A stretch of DNA of 7,747 nt, from positions 1-7,747 of the forward strand of contig JAQVLL010000082.1 in assembly GCA_028704195.1 (NCBI GenBank), read 5' to 3'. Origin of the DNA: Smithellaceae bacterium (lineage in GTDB: Bacteria; Desulfobacterota; Syntrophia; Syntrophales; Smithellaceae). Position numbers and translations under genes: made by a program. Each line of letters opens with the position of its first letter. Within the stretch, counting starts at the first letter, position 1. This document shows, piece by piece, positions 5,555 to 7,747 of the stretch. The notes under the pieces were generated by a model, which was not told the origin of the DNA, made no database searches, and saw nothing but the letters and a program-made list of their open reading frames with translations.

Positions 5555-5559
5555 CCTCC
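5555..5559 (-). promoter_or_regulatory. Ribosome-binding site deciding the PilX-like start
   Basis: On the minus strand GGAGG at 5559-5555 sits 7 nt before the ATG at 5547, inside the 16-nt gap after the stop of the preceding prepilin gene. It is the only good Shine-Dalgarno upstream of this reading frame, and it argues for translation starting 70 codons before the canonical pilin N-terminus. Confidence 0.7.
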
Positions 5560-5563
5560 GGAA

Positions 5564-6082
5564 TTATAAATTTCTCGGCGTAACGCGCTGTGTAAAGGTG
5601 GACTGTACATTGTCCGCCCCGGTAAGTGTTAGTGTGATCAAGATAATACGTGAGGTTGATGACCAGGCTGAGGGACAAGAAGTTGAAGTTACATCATCGC
5701 AATAAGACAGCGTAAATGCACTTACGTTATTTGTCAGTGTATCATTGTTAAGCATAAGCAAACTGCCGCTTAGGGCGACCGTTTGATCTGTAATCGTTAC
5801 CCCTGAATTATTTAGCCTGCTGTAGGTTATCTTGGTTGAATTGGTATTGGCGAGGTTGATAGTGCTGATTGATTTGAATTCCTTTTCGAGCCGGGTCAAT
5901 GTAAGCTGTGCCTTCTGCGTTGTTTCCATGTTCTTTTTTGCGAAGACATACCCGCTTGCCACAGAAACAATCCACATACCGGCCATGGCTGCGGTAATCC
6001 CGACAAGAATAAGAGTAGCTATGACTTCGATGAGGGTAAAACCTCTTTCATCTGCTATCTTGAGTTTCATAATTTTTCCCAT
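5564..6082 (-). CDS. Type IV minor prepilin / pseudopilin, short
   Basis: The 172-residue protein has the class III prepilin motif DERGFTLIEVIATLILVGIT at residues 11-30: the prepilin peptidase would cut after Gly14, Phe15 would be N-methylated and Glu19 is the +5 glutamate. The hydrophobic helix is followed by a soluble domain with two cysteines (128 and 136, YCDDVTSTSC) that could form a disulfide, and the C-terminal end QRVTPRNL resembles other minor pilins of this type. The start is either 6082 (2 nt after the upstream stop) or 6070 (MKLKIADERG, with GGGA upstream and a more typical leader length); both are plausible. It is the fourth gene of the operon, 16 nt before the PilX-like gene. 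Pilin-helix packing into a pilus or pseudopilus is established for the family; its exact PilV/PilW identity is uncertain. Confidence 0.85.
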   Translation of the reverse strand: MGKIMKLKIADERGFTLIEVIATLILVGITAAMAGMWIVSVASGYVFAKKNMETTQKAQLTLTRLEKEFKSISTINLANTNSTKITYSRLNNSGVTITDQTVALSGSLLMLNNDTLTNNVSAFTLSYCDDVTSTSCPSAWSSTSRIILITLTLTGADNVQSTFTQRVTPRNL

Positions 6083-6084
6083 CT

Positions 6085-6954
6085 TCAGCGAATTGTAAAT
6101 ATTGACGTTAGGGTCCTTCCAGAATTACTATCTTTTATTGTGACTTTAAGATTACATTTTTCATCTGTATTGCCTGATGCTTCCTCAATATTTGTGGTCG
6201 TATTAAATTTGATGAATTTTGTTTCACCTGTAACAACACTATAACCGTTTCCGTACCTTGCAGGATTAGAGGTCAGATAATAAGATAAATTATCTTTTAA
6301 AATGGTTTTGGTTGTATTAGGATCAGCGCTGGCAAGAATTGTACCGGCTTCCGTCCATGTTACAGCACCATCCGTTACCGTCCATGGTGATGTTGTGGGC
6401 AACCATGCTGTTTTTGCCGGTTCATTTGCCCCACTCATTCCTGCGATAGTGCATTGGTAATAATGACCGTTGTTATTAATCGGCACAACAATGTCTCCTA
6501 CAAGGTATGAATGGCTTTTTTGCCATATAATATTTCCACTTTCTTTCCAGGTAACAGTTCCATCCGTTACCGTTCCACCAGTAGCAGTCGGCCAAGGATT
6601 AGGTTCTGTCGTTCCGCTAGTTCCCGCACCTGTGCATTTATAATAATGGCCGCCATCTGGAGTAGCCGGAATCGTTTTCGGGGTTACAATAGAACCAACT
6701 CGATAATCGTTTGATGGTTGCCACTTATATCTTAAATTCAGAGCATTGAGTCTGTTGTAATCAGAAACAATATTCTCCATAACCAGTTGCAGATTGCTGG
6801 CTTCCTTTAATCGAGCAATAGGTGCGCCGCTCTGAGTCAAAGATGTACCAAAGAAACTTGTAAGCATCGCCGCCATAACGGCAACCAAAACTAGTGTAAC
6901 AATAACCTCGATTAGGGTAAATCCAGTCTGCCTGTTTTTTGCGTTTGTTTTCAT
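6085..6954 (-). CDS. PilW/PilV-like prepilin with tandem inserted modules
   Basis: The 289-residue protein starts MKTNAKNRQTGFTLIEVIVT: cleavage after Gly11, Phe12 at +1 and Glu16 at +5, then a hydrophobic helix to about residue 36. After a short stalk (about 40-77) come two tandem modules of about 62 residues (78-140 and 144-204), each with W at the start, Y..G..V, HYY.C, G.SG..EP and a closing TVTDG.VTW. The C-terminal part (about 205-289) again looks like a pilin domain ending in SIFTIR. Without the modules it would be about 165 residues, close to its neighbours, so the modules appear inserted into an ordinary prepilin. Its ATG overlaps the TGA of the upstream gene by 4 nt (ATGA), implying translational coupling. 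Confidence 0.85.
   Translation of the reverse strand: MKTNAKNRQTGFTLIEVIVTLVLVAVMAAMLTSFFGTSLTQSGAPIARLKEASNLQLVMENIVSDYNRLNALNLRYKWQPSNDYRVGSIVTPKTIPATPDGGHYYKCTGAGTSGTTEPNPWPTATGGTVTDGTVTWKESGNIIWQKSHSYLVGDIVVPINNNGHYYQCTIAGMSGANEPAKTAWLPTTSPWTVTDGAVTWTEAGTILASADPNTTKTILKDNLSYYLTSNPARYGNGYSVVTGETKFIKFNTTTNIEEASGNTDEKCNLKVTIKDSNSGRTLTSIFTIR
6343..6723 (-). repeat. Tandem duplicated coding module in the PilW-like prepilin
   Basis: Codons 78-140 (6723-6535) and 144-204 (6525-6343) encode two related modules. Shared positions include WQ..., Y.VG.IV, GHYY.CT, AG.SG..EP, and TVTDG.VTW followed by an E.G turn. The DNA copies have diverged although the residue pattern is clear, so the duplication is not recent. 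The pattern resembles carbohydrate-binding type 5/12-like folds and modules seen in phage tail proteins, recognised by eye only. Confidence 0.75.
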
Positions 6955-7415
6955 TCTATAAATCCTGTGTTAGGGGTAATCGATATTGAACGTCCAACAA
7001 AAGTCACCGTTATTGCACTGGGGCTTCCCCAATCGTCGAATAAAACGGTCCCACTCCCTGCACCGGAAATTGTTGTAGTGTGCGTTGCAGATGATTCGCC
7101 AGGAAGGAACAAAGGAGAATCAAATGTTGTATTGTCACCAGAGAGATTTCTTACAAGCGTATAAGATGAACCATCCACCTGGATTCCCCACTTAGTCGGG
7201 GATATCTCGTTCATCGCCCGGGACTGTGCAAACCGGAGATGACCTTTCAGTGTTTCCAGTTCTGATTGTGCTGTAACATCGTTTACGGACAGACCACGAG
7301 ATATTGCCACGGCGGCAATGATACCAAGAACGATCAGAACCGCTACGATCTCAATCATGGTAAACCCATTGCTATTAATAAATTTTAAATGAATGGCTGT
7401 TTTTCTTCGAATCAT
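6951..7415 (-). CDS. GspH/FimT-like prepilin
   Basis: The 154-residue protein has NGFTMIEIVAVLIVLGIIAA at residues 16-35: cleavage after Gly17, Phe18 at +1 and Glu22 at +5. The helix continues into SELETLKGHLRFAQSRAMNE (51-70), the hallmark of GspH/FimT pseudopilins, and the C-terminus has LFDDWGSP and TPNTGFIE, also typical of this family. The start at 7415 is chosen because GGAAGG lies just upstream and its ATG overlaps the previous TGA as ATGA; a TTG at 7427 in frame has no such support. GspH/FimT proteins sit at the tip of type II secretion pseudopili or type IV pili. It is the first prepilin gene of this cluster and its stop overlaps the next start by 4 nt. Confidence 0.88.
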   Translation of the reverse strand: MIRRKTAIHLKFINSNGFTMIEIVAVLIVLGIIAAVAISRGLSVNDVTAQSELETLKGHLRFAQSRAMNEISPTKWGIQVDGSSYTLVRNLSGDNTTFDSPLFLPGESSATHTTTISGAGSGTVLFDDWGSPSAITVTFVGRSISITPNTGFIE

Positions 7416-7738
7416 ATGGCCTTCCAATCCATTTTCTGAATTGCCTTAACAAGCATGATTCCCATAAATGCGCTGGCAGCTGCCAGTCCGATGACAAAAA
7501 GGATCGCATACGGAATTTGTATATAGGATTGAAGCAGTATGCTGTTTAAAACAGCAAGAAATATATATAACATTGTACCATACTTCGCCGCATTGACCCC
7601 GGCCTTACCATCGATTTTCAACACAACACCAAGTGAAAAAAGCCATATCGCTATTCCGATAGCAAAATAGGGCTGCAATCCTATCCAGTTTATGTCTACG
7701 AGTTCTACGTTGATTTTTTTGATACCTGTCATGGACAC
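7412..7738 (-). CDS. Small three-helix membrane protein, start uncertain, may continue past window
   Basis: The frame gives 108 residues if started at the GTG at 7738, or 106 from the ATG at 7732; neither has a visible ribosome-binding site, and the frame remains open to the window edge at 7747, so the true start may be outside. Three hydrophobic helices are predicted by eye at about residues 23-41, 54-70 and 75-97, with a short charged loop (KIDGKAGVNAAKYG) between the first and second. I do not recognise the family. Its TGA overlaps the ATG of the GspH-like gene (ATGA), so it is co-translated with the pilin genes. A role in pilus biogenesis is inference from position only. Confidence 0.7.
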   Translation of the reverse strand: MSMTGIKKINVELVDINWIGLQPYFAIGIAIWLFSLGVVLKIDGKAGVNAAKYGTMLYIFLAVLNSILLQSYIQIPYAILFVIGLAAASAFMGIMLVKAIQKMDWKAI

Positions 7739-7747
7739 TATGCCGAT

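Noticed and set aside
7425..7427. TTG as the start of the GspH-like gene
   Set aside because: The ATG at 7415 has GGAAGG upstream and an ATGA overlap with the preceding stop, matching the pattern at the next junction.
1..7747. CRISPR array, tRNA or rRNA genes
   Set aside because: No regularly spaced direct repeats of CRISPR length and no tRNA- or rRNA-like sequence were seen on either strand.

Overview
The window looks like part of a chromosome from a Desulfobacterota (deltaproteobacterial) organism, possibly Syntrophales-like. The clues are the style of the dispersed repeats (a pyrimidine-rich CATTCCGG-type palindrome and a CATTTCG...GAAATCTT-type element), the moderate GC content with AT-rich intergenic DNA, and a modular pilus cluster of a kind I associate with that group. 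The taxonomic call is inference from general knowledge; no marker gene is present.

Layout. Positions 1-208 (minus strand) hold the start of an IS110-family insertion sequence: the first 37 codons of a DEDD recombinase plus its upstream non-coding end. Positions 206-402 are a mosaic of short repeats: a composite REP-like element, a hairpin repeat and a heptanucleotide tandem array. Positions 399-1292 (minus) encode an HD-domain metal-dependent phosphohydrolase with motifs like class I cyclic-nucleotide phosphodiesterases. After a 301-bp divergent intergenic region with another repeat and a good sigma70-type promoter, 1594-2109 (plus) encodes a small membrane-anchored or secreted protein of unknown function. 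Positions 2230-3378 (plus) encode a DUF4143-type AAA ATPase whose promoter is so close to the ATG that the mRNA may be leaderless.

The right half (3511-7738, minus strand) is a tightly packed operon read from high to low coordinates: a small three-helix membrane protein, a GspH/FimT-like prepilin, a large PilW/PilV-like prepilin, a short prepilin, and a 678-residue PilX-like protein. Stop/start overlaps (ATGA, twice) and short gaps link the five genes. Together they look like a minor-pilin (pilus-tip or pseudopilin) set of a type IV pilus or type II secretion machine. Two of them carry extra extracellular modules: tandem W/GD/YY/C modules in the PilW-like protein and a MAM-like beta-sandwich in the PilX-like protein, so a surface-adhesion role is a reasonable inference.

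The most interesting points are: (1) the PilX-like gene has its good ribosome-binding site 210 bp upstream of the apparent pilin start, and the intervening in-frame stretch contains a dispersed palindromic repeat; (2) the tandem modules inserted in a prepilin; (3) the IS110 end, with an inverted repeat that would hide its ribosome-binding site and a REP-like element at its edge; and (4) the predicted leaderless ATPase mRNA.
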